From: Wansuia hejianensis
GTDB taxonomy: Bacteria; Bacillota; Clostridia; Lachnospirales; Lachnospiraceae
Direction of reading: 5' to 3'
DNA: 64,000 nucleotides
Assembly (NCBI RefSeq): GCF_014337215.1
Contig: NZ_CP060635.1
Location: 2,493,501-2,557,500, forward strand
Part shown: piece by piece, positions 35,286-45,345 of the stretch
Layout: the number at the start of each line of letters is the position of its first letter
Numbering within the stretch: the stretch's first letter is position 1
Notes under the pieces: generated by a model
The model's input: the letters and a program-made list of their open reading frames with translations, nothing else
What the model was told of the DNA's origin: nothing
Databases searched by the model: none
Program-made: the position numbers and the translations under genes

Positions 35286-37286
35286 CTACTCCCTGTAACG
35301 GATGGTTCCGGTCCTTGACAGTACCGTCTCCGCCGAATAATCCCCCATCTGTACGACAGCCAGCTCATCTCCCCTTTTCAGCTCCACCTCCCGCACCATC
35401 AATGATGTGGTTCCCAGGAATACGGCGTCCTTTACCACCTCTCCGTTGATCTCCAGCCTGCTGGCAGCGGTGAAGTTCTCACCTGTCACATGATAAATCC
35501 CATCAGATACCTCTACTACCGCTTTTATCTCAACCGGCACTGTTCCCATTCGCATATCTGTCACCGCATATGGGCTTTCTCCCCCGTATATGTATTGTTT
35601 TCCATACAGCATATCATATTGAAGCACTTCCAGATCCTTCTGATAATTTTTGGTATTCCTGCGGTTCTGATGATATCTTACGATATTGCCTTCATGAATT
35701 CCCACACGGTCTAAGACCTCTGCGCCGATCTGGTACGCGGCCAGGTTTTCGTCCTCTTTTTCCAGGCCCATATTATCCCATATCACATATTGGGTCTGGA
35801 ACAGATACCGGTTGGACAGTTCTTTTGTCTTCAGGCCCATGGTTGGAAGGTGGTCTCCGTACATGACCAGAACCACCGGCTCAGGATATTCAGACAGAGT
35901 GTCTGTCAGCTCCCGGATGAATTCGTCCATCTCCTGTATTTCATTGCAATAGTATTCCCAGGAATAATCATTCTTTTCCCGGTCCTCCGCGCCTGTCACC
36001 CTTATCTCCGGATGATCCAGAATTGGCTCCGCAGGATAATCGCCGTGCCCCTGGACAGAGATTGTATAAATATAATCTCTGTTCTCTGAAGACTCCAGGC
36101 ATTTCAGGATTTCATCTGTGAGAATGTGATCCTTGATCCAGCCCGTCTCTGTAGTATCTGTAACGTCAGGCATATATTCCGCCGAAGTGAAACTATCAAA
36201 TCCCAGCATCGGAAATACAGTCCGCCGGGAATAAAAATCGGCCTCATTATTATGTATGACATGTGTGTCATACCCAATATCCCTGAGCACATAAGGAATG
36301 CTCTCACAGGTCTTTTCAGAGAGGACAGTTTTATAAGGGTATTCTCCAGGGCCGAAATACCGGAGGCTCATGCCTGTTATGGATTCAAATTCTGTATTAG
36401 CCGTACCTGCGCCGACCGCAGGAACCCGGTAATAACCGGAAGAATATTCCCGCATAAGCTGCCGGAAGCAGGGAATGGGGTCCTCTGAAATGTTTAAAAA
36501 GTTTACCAGCTCCGGATCAAAAAACGACTCCAGCTGCAAAAATATGATATTAGGCCGTTCAGATTCTTCACTGCTCTCCGGCTGGCCCTCACTGTCTACG
36601 ATCTCCGCAATCAGACTCTCAGAATACCCATTCGGCTGGCTGATACCAGTATCAAACAACGTAACCGCCAGGCAGTATGGATATCCATAATCCTCATAGG
36701 CAAACGCAATGTTTCCGAAATAGCTGGAAAGCACCCGCTTACTCACCGCCAGATTCGTGGATACCACAAAGAGGACGATACTTCCGCCAATGATGGACAG
36801 ATCAATGATCCAGTTCCGTTTACCCCTGTATTTCGGCCCCTTAAACCAGAACCACACCTGGAAGCCCACTACCAGGGCCAGCGCCGCTATAATCAGAACC
36901 AGAGTGCCCGCCGACAGGTATTTGTTCATCACCTTCCCGGCATCAGACATCAGTTTCAGATCTGGTCCTGTAAACGGAGTTACCCGGTTCATCAGGATCA
37001 CTCCGTTAACAATCCCCAGCAGAAGCCAGAAAGAAAATACGATCAGTCTGGCCAGGCACCGTCGGCGAAATAAATAGACTACCGTACTGGTGACAAAAAT
37101 CAGAAAAACATTGTACAGGAACACCAGAGGGCGGTCTGTCATAAAAGTCCATGCCTTCATAAGCGAATGGCGTGAGATTGCTTCAATGAAGAAGTACAGC
37201 ACGCAGCATCCGAACACCTGAAGAGGCACTGAAATCTTATTACATATCTTTATTAGGTTCTCCCTGTTCAACTTTATCTTTTTCAT
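35286..37286 (-). CDS. LTA-synthase-family phosphoglycerol transferase with extra C-terminal domain
   Basis: The 666-residue membrane enzyme has four to five N-terminal helices (about 20-190), then an extracellular alkaline-phosphatase/sulfatase domain. GAGTANTEFES at 292-302 supplies the probable catalytic threonine, and VMYGDHLPTMG is the metal-binding C-terminal motif. The last 100 residues look like an Ig-like (IPT/TIG type) beta domain, uncommon for LtaS. It likely builds a glycerophosphate polymer or decorates one on the outer surface. The start lies 1 base past the valS stop. Confidence 0.85.
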   Translation of the reverse strand: MKKIKLNRENLIKICNKISVPLQVFGCCVLYFFIEAISRHSLMKAWTFMTDRPLVFLYNVFLIFVTSTVVYLFRRRCLARLIVFSFWLLLGIVNGVILMNRVTPFTGPDLKLMSDAGKVMNKYLSAGTLVLIIAALALVVGFQVWFWFKGPKYRGKRNWIIDLSIIGGSIVLFVVSTNLAVSKRVLSSYFGNIAFAYEDYGYPYCLAVTLFDTGISQPNGYSESLIAEIVDSEGQPESSEESERPNIIFLQLESFFDPELVNFLNISEDPIPCFRQLMREYSSGYYRVPAVGAGTANTEFESITGMSLRYFGPGEYPYKTVLSEKTCESIPYVLRDIGYDTHVIHNNEADFYSRRTVFPMLGFDSFTSAEYMPDVTDTTETGWIKDHILTDEILKCLESSENRDYIYTISVQGHGDYPAEPILDHPEIRVTGAEDREKNDYSWEYYCNEIQEMDEFIRELTDTLSEYPEPVVLVMYGDHLPTMGLKTKELSNRYLFQTQYVIWDNMGLEKEDENLAAYQIGAEVLDRVGIHEGNIVRYHQNRRNTKNYQKDLEVLQYDMLYGKQYIYGGESPYAVTDMRMGTVPVEIKAVVEVSDGIYHVTGENFTAASRLEINGEVVKDAVFLGTTSLMVREVELKRGDELAVVQMGDYSAETVLSRTGTIRYRE

Positions 37287-37287
37287 T

Positions 37288-39939
37288 TTATTTTCTCAGC
37301 TGCTCCAGTCTCAGTTCCACCTGTTTCATCATCTGAGTATATTTATCCAGCTTATTCTTCTCCTCCTGAACCTTTTCCGCAGGGGCTTTGCTGATAAAAC
37401 GCTCGTTACCCAGCATTCCATTGGAACGGGCGATCTCTTTCGCTAGACGCTCCTTTTCCTTTGTTAAACGTTCCAGCTCCTTGTCCAGATCCACCAGCTC
37501 GGCAAAGGGAATATAAATATTCGCGCCAGGGATCATTGCAGACACTGCGTCGTCCCCAATCCCGCTCTTATCCGCCTGGATGAATACTTCGCTGGCCTTG
37601 GCGAGCGTCGCAAAAAATACTCTTCCATGTTCAAAGGTCCGGCAGATTTCACAGTTCCCGGACACCACGTATACACTGGCTTTTTTGCTGGGTGGAACAT
37701 TCAATTCCGAGCGCACCGTGCGGATCCCCCGAACTGCTTCCTTCATCAGCTCCACGTCCGCCGCGGCCTGGGAGAATTCCCAGTCTGAACAATACTGAGG
37801 CCATGGAGCGATCATAATGGACTCCTCATCCGGATTCAGGGTACAGAAAATCTCTTCAGTGATAAACGGCATAAACGGATGCAGCATTTTCAGGGCATGA
37901 TTCAAAACTGTTTTCAGCGTCCAGAGCGCGGCCGCCTTAGTGTCTTCTGTTTCGCTGTACAAGCGGGGTTTTACCATCTCGATATACCAGTCGCAGAATT
38001 CCTCCCAGATGAAATCGTATACCTTCTGAACCGCGATGCCCAGCTCAAATTTTTCCATATTCTCAGTCACTTCGGCCGCCAGCGTATTTACCTTGTGCAG
38101 GATCCACTTATCAGCCAGCGTCAGGCTTTCCGGATTCACATCTTCCGGCACTTCGGCCGCATCCAGATTCATCATGATAAAGCGGGAAGCATTCCACACC
38201 TTATTGGCAAAATTCCGGCTGGCTTCTACCCGCTCCCAGTAAAAACGCATATCGTTACCGGGCGCGTTGCCGGTCATCAGCGTCAGCCTGAGGGCGTCCG
38301 CGCCGTACTGGTCGATCACCTCCAGAGGATCTATTCCATTTCCCAGGGATTTACTCATTTTCCGGCCCTGAGAGTCCCGCACCAGGCCGTGGATCAGCAC
38401 ATGCTTAAAAGGCGATCTGCCTGTCTGCTCCAGGCCTGAAAACACCATGCGGATTACCCAAAAGAAAATAATATCATATCCGGTTACCAAAACACTGGTG
38501 GGATAGAAGTAATCCAGCTCCGGCGTCTGATCCGGCCACCCCAGAGTTGAGAAGGGCCACAGAGCTGACGAGAACCAGGTATCCAGAGTATCCTCATCCT
38601 GTCTCAGGCTGGTGCAGCCGCACTTCGGGCATTTTTCCGGAGCTCCTCCCTTTTTAACCAGGATTTCCCCGCATTCCTGGCAGTACCAGGCCGGAATCCG
38701 GTGGCCCCACCAGAGCTGTCGGGAGATACACCAGTCTTTTATGTTTTCTAGCCAGTGAAGATAGATCTTGTCAAACCTCTCCGGCACAAAATTCAGATCT
38801 TCTGTTTTCAGTATCTCGATAGATGCCTGGGCCATTTCTTTCATCCGGACAAACCATTGGGGCTTAATCATCGGCTCTACCGTGGTATGGCAGCGGTCAT
38901 GTGTTCCCACCGCATGAGTATGGGGCACAACCTTGACCAGAAGCCCCTGCTCCTCCAGATCCGCAACCATGGCTTTTCTCGCCACATAGCGGTCCATTCC
39001 CGAATATTTGCCGCCCTTTTCGTTGATGGTGGCATCATCATTCAGAATATTGATCTCTTCCAGGTTATGGCGCCTGCCCACCTCGAAGTCATTGGGATCG
39101 TGGGCCGGCGTGATTTTGACACAACCGGTTCCGAATTCCTTATCCACATATTCATCAGCAATCACAGGAATCTCCCGGTCTGTCAGCGGCAGCTTCAGCA
39201 TCTTACCGATCAGCCCCTGATATCTTTCATCTTCCGGATTCACCGCGACTGCAGTGTCTCCCAGAAGCGTCTCCGGACGCGTCGTGGCGATCTCCACGTA
39301 TTTACCTTCTTCTCCTACGATGGGATAATTAATGTGCCAGAAAAATCCATCCTGATCCTCATGCTCCACTTCCGCGTCGGACAGCGAGGTCTGGCATTTG
39401 GGACACCAGTTAATGATCCGGCTGCCCTTATAGATCCAGCCTTTTTCATAAAGCCTGACGAATACCTCTTCAACAGCCCTGGAGCAGCCTTCATCCATCG
39501 TAAAACGTTCCCGCTCCCAGTCCGCAGAGGCGCCCAGCTTGTACAGCTGGTTGATAATGCGGCTTCCATATTCCTCTTTCCATTTCCAGGCATGCTTCAG
39601 AAATTCTTCACGCCCAATCTCCTGCTTGTCAATGTCCTGATCCTTCAGCATGTTGGTAACCTTTACCTCTGTCGCAATAGCCGCGTGGTCGGTGCCAGGC
39701 TGCCACAGCGCCTCGTAGCCCTGCATTCTCCTGAACCGGATTAGAATGTCCTGCATGGTATTATCCAGGGCATGCCCCATGTGCAGCTGCCCGGTAACAT
39801 TGGGCGGCGGCATCACAATTGTGAAGGGTTTCTTATCGGGATTTACCTTCGCATGAAAATATCCTTTGTCCAGCCATTTCTGATATAGCCTGTCTTCCAG
39901 CCCTTTCGGATCATAGGTCTTTGCCAGTTCCTTACTCAT
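37288..39939 (-). CDS. valS: Valyl-tRNA synthetase
   Basis: The 883-residue class I synthetase has PPNVTGQLHMGHAL (HIGH motif) near 44-57 and GRKMSKSLGNGIDP (KMSKS) near 530. A C-terminal coiled coil follows from about residue 815. It charges tRNA-Val in the cytoplasm. Length and motifs are normal. Expression is controlled by the T-box leader directly upstream. Confidence 0.97.
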   Translation of the reverse strand: MSKELAKTYDPKGLEDRLYQKWLDKGYFHAKVNPDKKPFTIVMPPPNVTGQLHMGHALDNTMQDILIRFRRMQGYEALWQPGTDHAAIATEVKVTNMLKDQDIDKQEIGREEFLKHAWKWKEEYGSRIINQLYKLGASADWERERFTMDEGCSRAVEEVFVRLYEKGWIYKGSRIINWCPKCQTSLSDAEVEHEDQDGFFWHINYPIVGEEGKYVEIATTRPETLLGDTAVAVNPEDERYQGLIGKMLKLPLTDREIPVIADEYVDKEFGTGCVKITPAHDPNDFEVGRRHNLEEINILNDDATINEKGGKYSGMDRYVARKAMVADLEEQGLLVKVVPHTHAVGTHDRCHTTVEPMIKPQWFVRMKEMAQASIEILKTEDLNFVPERFDKIYLHWLENIKDWCISRQLWWGHRIPAWYCQECGEILVKKGGAPEKCPKCGCTSLRQDEDTLDTWFSSALWPFSTLGWPDQTPELDYFYPTSVLVTGYDIIFFWVIRMVFSGLEQTGRSPFKHVLIHGLVRDSQGRKMSKSLGNGIDPLEVIDQYGADALRLTLMTGNAPGNDMRFYWERVEASRNFANKVWNASRFIMMNLDAAEVPEDVNPESLTLADKWILHKVNTLAAEVTENMEKFELGIAVQKVYDFIWEEFCDWYIEMVKPRLYSETEDTKAAALWTLKTVLNHALKMLHPFMPFITEEIFCTLNPDEESIMIAPWPQYCSDWEFSQAAADVELMKEAVRGIRTVRSELNVPPSKKASVYVVSGNCEICRTFEHGRVFFATLAKASEVFIQADKSGIGDDAVSAMIPGANIYIPFAELVDLDKELERLTKEKERLAKEIARSNGMLGNERFISKAPAEKVQEEKNKLDKYTQMMKQVELRLEQLRK

Positions 39940-40054
39940 AATTTTCCTCCTGATTTTCCTTGTTTCTAAACAAAACGGGCAAGCCCGCTTCAGCTTCCAT
40001 CCCCTCGGTCATGAGGAGATTAAATACTTCATGCACTGAACTTTCATACGCGAT

Positions 40055-40320
40055 AAAAACGCCCTTTGCATATCCTGCAAAGGGCGAATGTCTCGCGGTA
40101 CCACCTTTTCTTCATGTACTAAAACCATACATCTCATATGTCCTGTAACGGAGACTGCCCGTGAACGCCTACCCACAGTCCCGGACTGCTTCAGCGTTCA
40201 GGCTCCAAAGCTACTTTCTGCATCCGCTCCCCGAAACCGCCTTCCAGCCTGTGGGCGGTCCTCTCTGCCGGCGCTGACCTGCATACTCCTCTTTTTCTAA
40301 GCCTTTTCCTTTTTAATGGT
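40055..40320 (-). ncRNA. T-box riboswitch leader of valS
   Basis: The conserved T-box (AGGTGGTACCGCG on the minus strand) is at about 40094-40107. It is followed by a terminator whose arms pair GCCCTTTGCA with TGCAAAGGGC and end in a T run (40055-40086). Upstream is stem-I-like sequence. A GUA triplet at 40212-40214 is a plausible specifier for valine. Uncharged tRNA-Val would favour the antiterminator and allow valS expression. Confidence 0.93.
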
Positions 40321-40323
40321 TTA

Positions 40324-40352
40324 ATCATAGTAATAAATCAACAATTTGTCAA
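40324..40352 (-). promoter_or_regulatory. Promoter of the valS T-box transcript
   Basis: TTGACA (40347-40352) and TATGAT (40324-40329) are separated by 17 bases, read leftward. The -35 overlaps the last codon of the upstream hydrolase gene. Confidence 0.8.
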
Positions 40353-41038
40353 GCAGGGTTTTCATTCAGAAATTTCTCCACGGTTCTGTTGAACGCTTCA
40401 GGATTCTTGCCCGCGATAAAATGATCTCCCGGTATGATCGCCAGCCTGGCGTCGGGAAGGCTTTTGTATATCAACTCTGTATGGCTTTGCTTTATCATAT
40501 CCTTTTGTCCGGCTATCACCAGTGTCCTCACGCGCAGCCTTCCCAGCTCTCCGGGGTCGATGCGGGGTTCCTTGACCATGAGGCCAAGTATCTCCGCATT
40601 TATCCTGGCTTCCCGGCTTCTCTTGGCGAACAGGGAAGCAATCCGGTAGCCGATCTCAATGGGAATTTGAACCGAGGGCCTGACCCCCTTAGCGTTCAAA
40701 TTCGCACCGTTTAGGATCAGACGCTTTACTCTCTCCGGATACTTCAGAGCAAACATCAGGGCGATATTGCCGCCGTCAGAAAATCCCAGCAGATTTGCCT
40801 CTTTCATTTCCTGTTCATCCATAAAACATAGTAAATCCTCCGCAAACTGGCGGATTGTGAAGGCCGCGCTGCCTCTGGGAGACCGTCCGTGCCCGCGCGT
40901 ATCGACTGCGATTACCCGGTATTTACTGGAGAAATAGCCGATCTGATGAATAAAATATTCACTGCTTTCCCCGTTTCCATGGAGAAGAATCAACGGCTCA
41001 CCTGCTCCTTTTTCGGTAAAATGAAGTTTAATATCCAT
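40349..41038 (-). CDS. Alpha/beta-fold hydrolase
   Basis: The 229-residue hydrolase has oxyanion region LLHGNGES near 18-25, nucleophile elbow GFSDGG near 95-100 (Ser97) and the late His in PGDHFIAG. It acts in the cytoplasm on an unknown ester or C-C substrate. ATG at 41038 has AGGTGA six bases upstream; a GTG three codons earlier overlaps the preceding stop. It is encoded just after a flavodoxin-like gene, probably in one transcript. Confidence 0.85.
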   Translation of the reverse strand: MDIKLHFTEKGAGEPLILLHGNGESSEYFIHQIGYFSSKYRVIAVDTRGHGRSPRGSAAFTIRQFAEDLLCFMDEQEMKEANLLGFSDGGNIALMFALKYPERVKRLILNGANLNAKGVRPSVQIPIEIGYRIASLFAKRSREARINAEILGLMVKEPRIDPGELGRLRVRTLVIAGQKDMIKQSHTELIYKSLPDARLAIIPGDHFIAGKNPEAFNRTVEKFLNENPA

Positions 41039-41043
41039 GGGCG

Positions 41044-41664
41044 TCACCTGATGAAATTGGTGGATATGCGAGGCTCATATTTCGGCGGCTGAAGCCCCTG
41101 CTTCCGTCCGGCTTGGATGGATTTTAAAAGCCAGGCCATGTTCTCGCCCAATGTCCGCATTGTCTGAAGTCCCTCTTCATCTTTACGCACATCCCCGGGC
41201 GTAAAACCATGAACCTGATTCCAATACTGGGAACCGACTACTATCATATTGCTGATAGTAAAATATTTATTCAGACGTTCAAAGGCCGCGCTGGCCCCTC
41301 CTCTTCTGCAGGAAACCACCGCCGCCGCCAGTTTGCCGGCCATTCTTCCCCCGCTGCTGTAAAACAGCCGGTCTAAAAACGCACAGATCTGCCCTGACGG
41401 ACCGGCATAATATACCGGAGACCCGGCGATCATTCCATCATATCCGTCCAACTGCTCCAATGTCTTATTAACCTGATCCTCAAAGACGCAGCGCCCCGTT
41501 TCCCTGCATTTTCCACAGGCAATACAGCCTGCAACAGGCTTTTTGCCCAGATACAGAATTTCTGTATCCACTCCGTATTGGCAAAGCGTATCACTTACCT
41601 CACTCAGGGCTGTATACGTGCAGCCATGTTCGTTTGGACTTCCGTTAATTAGCAAAACTTTCAT
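41044..41664 (-). CDS. Flavodoxin-like NAD(P)H-dependent FMN reductase family protein
   Basis: The 206-residue protein has the FMN loop INGSPNEHGCTYTAL near 6-20 and GSPVYYAGPSGQ near 78-89. CIACGKC plus a Cys seven residues on (about 47-60) could hold an iron-sulfur cluster, as in iron-sulfur flavoproteins. ATG at 41664 is six bases after AAGGAGG. Likely an electron-transfer or reductase protein; substrate unknown. Confidence 0.85.
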   Translation of the reverse strand: MKVLLINGSPNEHGCTYTALSEVSDTLCQYGVDTEILYLGKKPVAGCIACGKCRETGRCVFEDQVNKTLEQLDGYDGMIAGSPVYYAGPSGQICAFLDRLFYSSGGRMAGKLAAAVVSCRRGGASAAFERLNKYFTISNMIVVGSQYWNQVHGFTPGDVRKDEEGLQTMRTLGENMAWLLKSIQAGRKQGLQPPKYEPRISTNFIR

Positions 41665-41956
41665 ATGCATCCTCCTTCAGAATCTTTCTCCTTATGCCGC
41701 GCGAAGCATCTGTATAGTCATATGACTCATACTCCAGAGTACACCTGCAGGGAACCCGTAGGATACGGATGAATCCCCCCAATAATATCTTAACATATTT
41801 TACCGCTGTATGGTGCCCAATTTCTTCACCGACTCTGCCTGACACACCCAAACATCCAACAATTCACGCTCGCGATCTAACACACCAGATCTTAAATTTC
41901 TACATATAGTGTATTAGGGTGATTTTAAACCCTAAAATAATAAAAGGAGAAACAAT

Positions 41957-42466
41957 ATGCTTTTTGATCATCGCGACAAAAAAAATCATTGCAATTGCCA
42001 AGACCCAGAGCCGGAACAGCCATCAGAAGTTTCAGAATGTGCCAATCCCTTCTGCGGGAATGACAACTGCTGCCATTCTAATTGTTGTTGCAGGCCCGGA
42101 CCTACCGGACCCACCGGACCGCGTGGCTGCCCTGGGCCAAGAGGCTGTCCTGGACCCATGGGTCCCACCGGACCTACCGGAATTACAGGCCTTACCGGCT
42201 TTACAGGTCCTACTGGACCTACCGGACCTACCGGATCTATGGGCCCGATCGGACCTGTTGGCCCCACCGGCGCTACTGGTGCTGATGGGCTGATAGGACC
42301 TACCGGACCTACTGGCGCTGTCGGTGCTACCGGGCCTACCGGCGCTGACGGCGCTGTCGGTGCTACCGGACCCACTGGGCCTACTGGCCCTACCGGACCT
42401 ACCGGTCCCATTGGGCCTACCGGCGCTACCGGGCCTACTGCACCGTTTATTTACGCACAACATTAG
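41957..42466 (+). CDS. Collagen-like Gly-X-Thr repeat protein, probably 3'-truncated
   Basis: The 169-residue protein has a Cys- and His-rich N-terminus of about 47 residues, then some 37 Gly-X-Y triplets, mostly GPTGPT and GATGPT, ending APFIYAQH. Such proteins form the hair nap of Clostridia/Bacillus spores or other surface fibres. Most have a C-terminal globular domain of 100 or more residues after the repeats. It is absent here, and island DNA starts within about 30 bases, so the gene may have been cut. ATG follows AAAAGGAG. Confidence 0.8.
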   Translation: MLFDHRDKKNHCNCQDPEPEQPSEVSECANPFCGNDNCCHSNCCCRPGPTGPTGPRGCPGPRGCPGPMGPTGPTGITGLTGFTGPTGPTGPTGSMGPIGPVGPTGATGADGLIGPTGPTGAVGATGPTGADGAVGATGPTGPTGPTGPTGPIGPTGATGPTAPFIYAQH

Positions 42467-42496
42467 AAATTTACCTGGTGTTGAATATGTAAGCCA

Positions 42497-43974
42497 CTAA
42501 ATGGCCTTGTTCTCAATCACCCGGATAATGCTGTGATTGTTCTCAATGTAGTCAAGTATTCGCTGATACTCGTCGGAAAAATTGAAGTCAACCGTTATTT
42601 CCCCATTCTCATGCACCCAGACTGTTTTGATGAGTTCAACCATAATTCCACGGTTTAAGCTCTGAATATTTTTATTCTTTAGAAAAGCGGTGAGATATGG
42701 ATCGTCTGCTCCGATACCTTCAGCCGTCACCCGTATTTCCTCCTTCAGATAGGAGAGGTTGGTTTCAAGCTGCCGGGTCTGTTCTACAATCTTGCTTTTC
42801 AAGCGGCGGTATTCGTCTTTGGTAATTTCGCCGCTTTTCCAATCAATGTATAGGCTGTCAGAGGCATCGTTATACTGCTTTAGCTGCTTTTCAGCCTGTT
42901 GCAACGAATGAGATAACCTTTTGTTTTCCCGATTAATGGCGGGCGCATTGTTGATGCGCTCAATTTCTTCCGCAAGCTGGTCTACAAGGGCTATCTGCAT
43001 TTGCAATGCCGCTAAAACCGCGCTTTCCAGTTTATCCTGTCGTATAGAACGCTTGCTGCAAATTCTTTTGTCAGTGTAGCTGCGGCAGGCATAGTAGGTA
43101 ATACCGCGGGCGGTTTTTCGCCGCATGGCTTTTTGGCAATCAGCACAGCGGACAAAACCGGACATTAGGTAGACCTCCCGCTTGCCGGGTGCTGTCCTTG
43201 TGTCGCGCCGATGCAGGGCCTGCGCTTTCTCGAATATCTCTCTGTCTATAATCGCTTCGTGTGTATTCGGGACGACAAACCATTCTTCTTCCGGGACATT
43301 CATCTGCTTGTGTACCTTGTAGCTGATTACGCGGTGCCGGCCTTGCACCATAACCCCAATATAAACTTGGTTCTGCAATATCCTAGTCACCGTGCTGGCA
43401 GACCATAGGCCATCGTTTTTGCTGGAATTAGGGTTAGTATATTTCATACCCTTTTTCTTTTTGTAGGCTTCAGGGTTCGGCTCCCCCATTTGATTGAGCC
43501 TTTGAGCAATCCCCATTTTGCTGTACCCTTCGTTGATAAACCAGTGATAAATGCTTTTGACAACCTCCGCTGCTTCTTCATCTATGAGCAGTCTGTTTTT
43601 ATCGTTTGGGTCTTTCTTGTAGCCATAAGGAGCAAACGCTCCTATGAACTCGCCGCGCTCTCGTTTCATCTTGAATGTTTTTCGTATTTCTTCGGAAGTG
43701 GTTGCGGCAAACTGCTCATTAAACATTCCCCTGATAGGCACTTCAAGGCCGCTTGCTGAATGAGGATTCGCATAGGTGTCAATGAATGGTGTGCCGGTAC
43801 AAATAAACCTTGCACCGTTAATGGGGATGAACTCCTCCAAAAATTTCTGCTGGTCGGCAAGGTTGCGGAAACCGCGTGCAAGAGATTTGATAATCATACA
43901 GTTTACTTCCTTGCGAACAATGCAGCTTTCAAGCCGTTTGAAGTTTGGCCGGGCTGTGTTGGTTCCGGTCAATC
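42497..43974 (-). pseudogene. Large serine recombinase lacking its catalytic N-terminus
   Basis: The frame encodes a resolvase tail (SLARGFRNLADQQKF), a recombinase domain, a zinc ribbon (CADCQKAMRRK...C) and a coiled-coil C-terminus. It begins only at GTNTARPNF, where the intact family has about 80-90 residues before it with the catalytic serine. The break coincides with the left end of the IS at 43975. The codons upstream of GTNTARP come from the IS. The protein cannot catalyse strand exchange. It is the remnant of an element distinct from the two to its right. Confidence 0.85.
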
Positions 43975-44051
43975 TGATGTCGTATAAATAAAGTTGGCAC
44001 CTTATTCTCAAAGAATTCATGTATAATAAAGAGAATAAGGAGGAACTCTCA

Positions 44052-44393
44052 ATGTCACGTACTCAACGTAAATACGACCACGAATATAAGATCCAGGCTG
44101 TCAAACTTGCCAGAGAAATCGGCGGTGCTAAGGCAGCCAAAGAATTAGGTATTCCAGAAGGAACCATCCATACATGGCTGAAAGCAGTTAGAGCCGGTAC
44201 ATTGGATATTGGCGACGGTGCACATACTCCAGAAAGTGCCATGAGTCTCGCTGAGGAACTTGCTATGCTCCGCAAACGTGTTAAGGATCAGGATAAAGAA
44301 ATCCGGCGTCTAAAAGAGGAAAATGAATTTCTCGAGGAAGCAAGTGCTTTTTTCGCAGCCAGCCGTCGGAAGTCAGCAAGAACCAAAGAATGA
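44052..44393 (+). CDS. IS3-family transposase OrfA
   Basis: The 113-residue protein has an N-terminal helix-turn-helix (LAREIGGAKAAKELGIPEGTIHTWL) and a leucine-zipper-like coiled coil at about 70-100. It binds the IS ends. I use the ATG at 44052 behind GGAGG. Its 3' end overlaps orfB by 4 bases (ATGA). Confidence 0.9.
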   Translation: MSRTQRKYDHEYKIQAVKLAREIGGAKAAKELGIPEGTIHTWLKAVRAGTLDIGDGAHTPESAMSLAEELAMLRKRVKDQDKEIRRLKEENEFLEEASAFFAASRRKSARTKE

Positions 44394-45298
44394 TGTTCAT
44401 TGCCATAAAAACGGAAGACGGCGCGATTAAGGGAAAACTCTCATTCTATTGCCGGATGCTTGGTGTCAGCCGCCAGGGGTTCTACAAATATCTTGCTAAT
44501 AAAGACCGGCCCTGGAAATATCAGGATCTCGCTGATGCTATGATAGCAATCCATACTGAAGATGAATACAATGATACATATGGGCGCATTCGCATGTATC
44601 AGGCACTTCTCCTTAAGAAACCGGAAGGACTCAAGATTCCCAGTGAGCGAACCGTCTACAGGGTCATGGATGAAATAGGCCTTAGTCATCAACCAAAGCG
44701 TAAGCCGAATGGTATTACCAAGGCTGATCGGGAAGCTCGTAAGTCAGATGATCTTCTGAAGCGAGATTTCAAATCCGACAAGCCACTTGAAAAATGTGTA
44801 ACTGACATTACAGAAATCAAGGCTAAAGATGGGAAACTGTATGTTTCAGCTATCTTTGACTGCTTTGATTCCGGTGTCCTTGGTCTGGCAATGGAAACCA
44901 ACATGAAAGCAACGTTGTGTGAGCATACCCTGGATAATGCCTATCTGGCATATCCTGATCTGCGAGGGGCTATTGTACACTCTGACAGAGGAACACAATA
45001 TACCAGTGAAACTTATCGTAAGGCTCTTGCTAAATACGGTATTATTCAAAGCATGAACAGTGCTGGTGGCAGGTGCCACGATAATGCCCGATGCGAAAGC
45101 ATGTGGGCCAGAATGAAAAGTGAGCTTCTCTATGACCGCTACAATACGGAGACTATGACCATAGAGGAACTGAAGGTTCTCATTTGGAGATACTTCATCA
45201 GTTACTGGAATAACAGGAGGATCTGCTCTGCCAACGGTGGGCTTCCTCCGATAATTAAGCGACAGAGATACTACCAATCTCTGGAACAGGCTGCATAG
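44390..45298 (+). CDS. IS3-family transposase OrfB (DDE integrase)
   Basis: The 302-residue protein has an HTH_21 region (YGRIRMYQALL) and an rve integrase core. The DDE residues lie in CVTDITEI, VHSDRGTQYTS and NARCESMWARMKSE. All three acids are present, so the transposase looks active. Translation probably is by coupling or frameshift from orfA. Confidence 0.92.
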   Translation: MMFIAIKTEDGAIKGKLSFYCRMLGVSRQGFYKYLANKDRPWKYQDLADAMIAIHTEDEYNDTYGRIRMYQALLLKKPEGLKIPSERTVYRVMDEIGLSHQPKRKPNGITKADREARKSDDLLKRDFKSDKPLEKCVTDITEIKAKDGKLYVSAIFDCFDSGVLGLAMETNMKATLCEHTLDNAYLAYPDLRGAIVHSDRGTQYTSETYRKALAKYGIIQSMNSAGGRCHDNARCESMWARMKSELLYDRYNTETMTIEELKVLIWRYFISYWNNRRICSANGGLPPIIKRQRYYQSLEQAA

Positions 45299-45345
45299 GC
45301 AGTGATATCTTTGAGATAAATGTGTCAACCAATATTGACAATATC

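Noticed and set aside
38755..39744. 329-codon ORF on the plus strand inside valS
   Set aside because: It lies wholly within a well-supported synthetase gene on the other strand and has no family features or ribosome site.
41870..41956. Sigma-K promoter before the collagen-like gene (CATATAGTGTA)
   Set aside because: The -10 box matches only in part and no -35 AC element is well placed.
42090..42440. Tandem repeats resembling a CRISPR or satellite array, and long ORFs on the opposite strand (GPVGPVG and Arg/Ser-rich frames)
   Set aside because: The repeats are 9-base Gly-X-Thr codons of a collagen-like protein with its own ribosome site; the reverse frames are open only because of the repeat.
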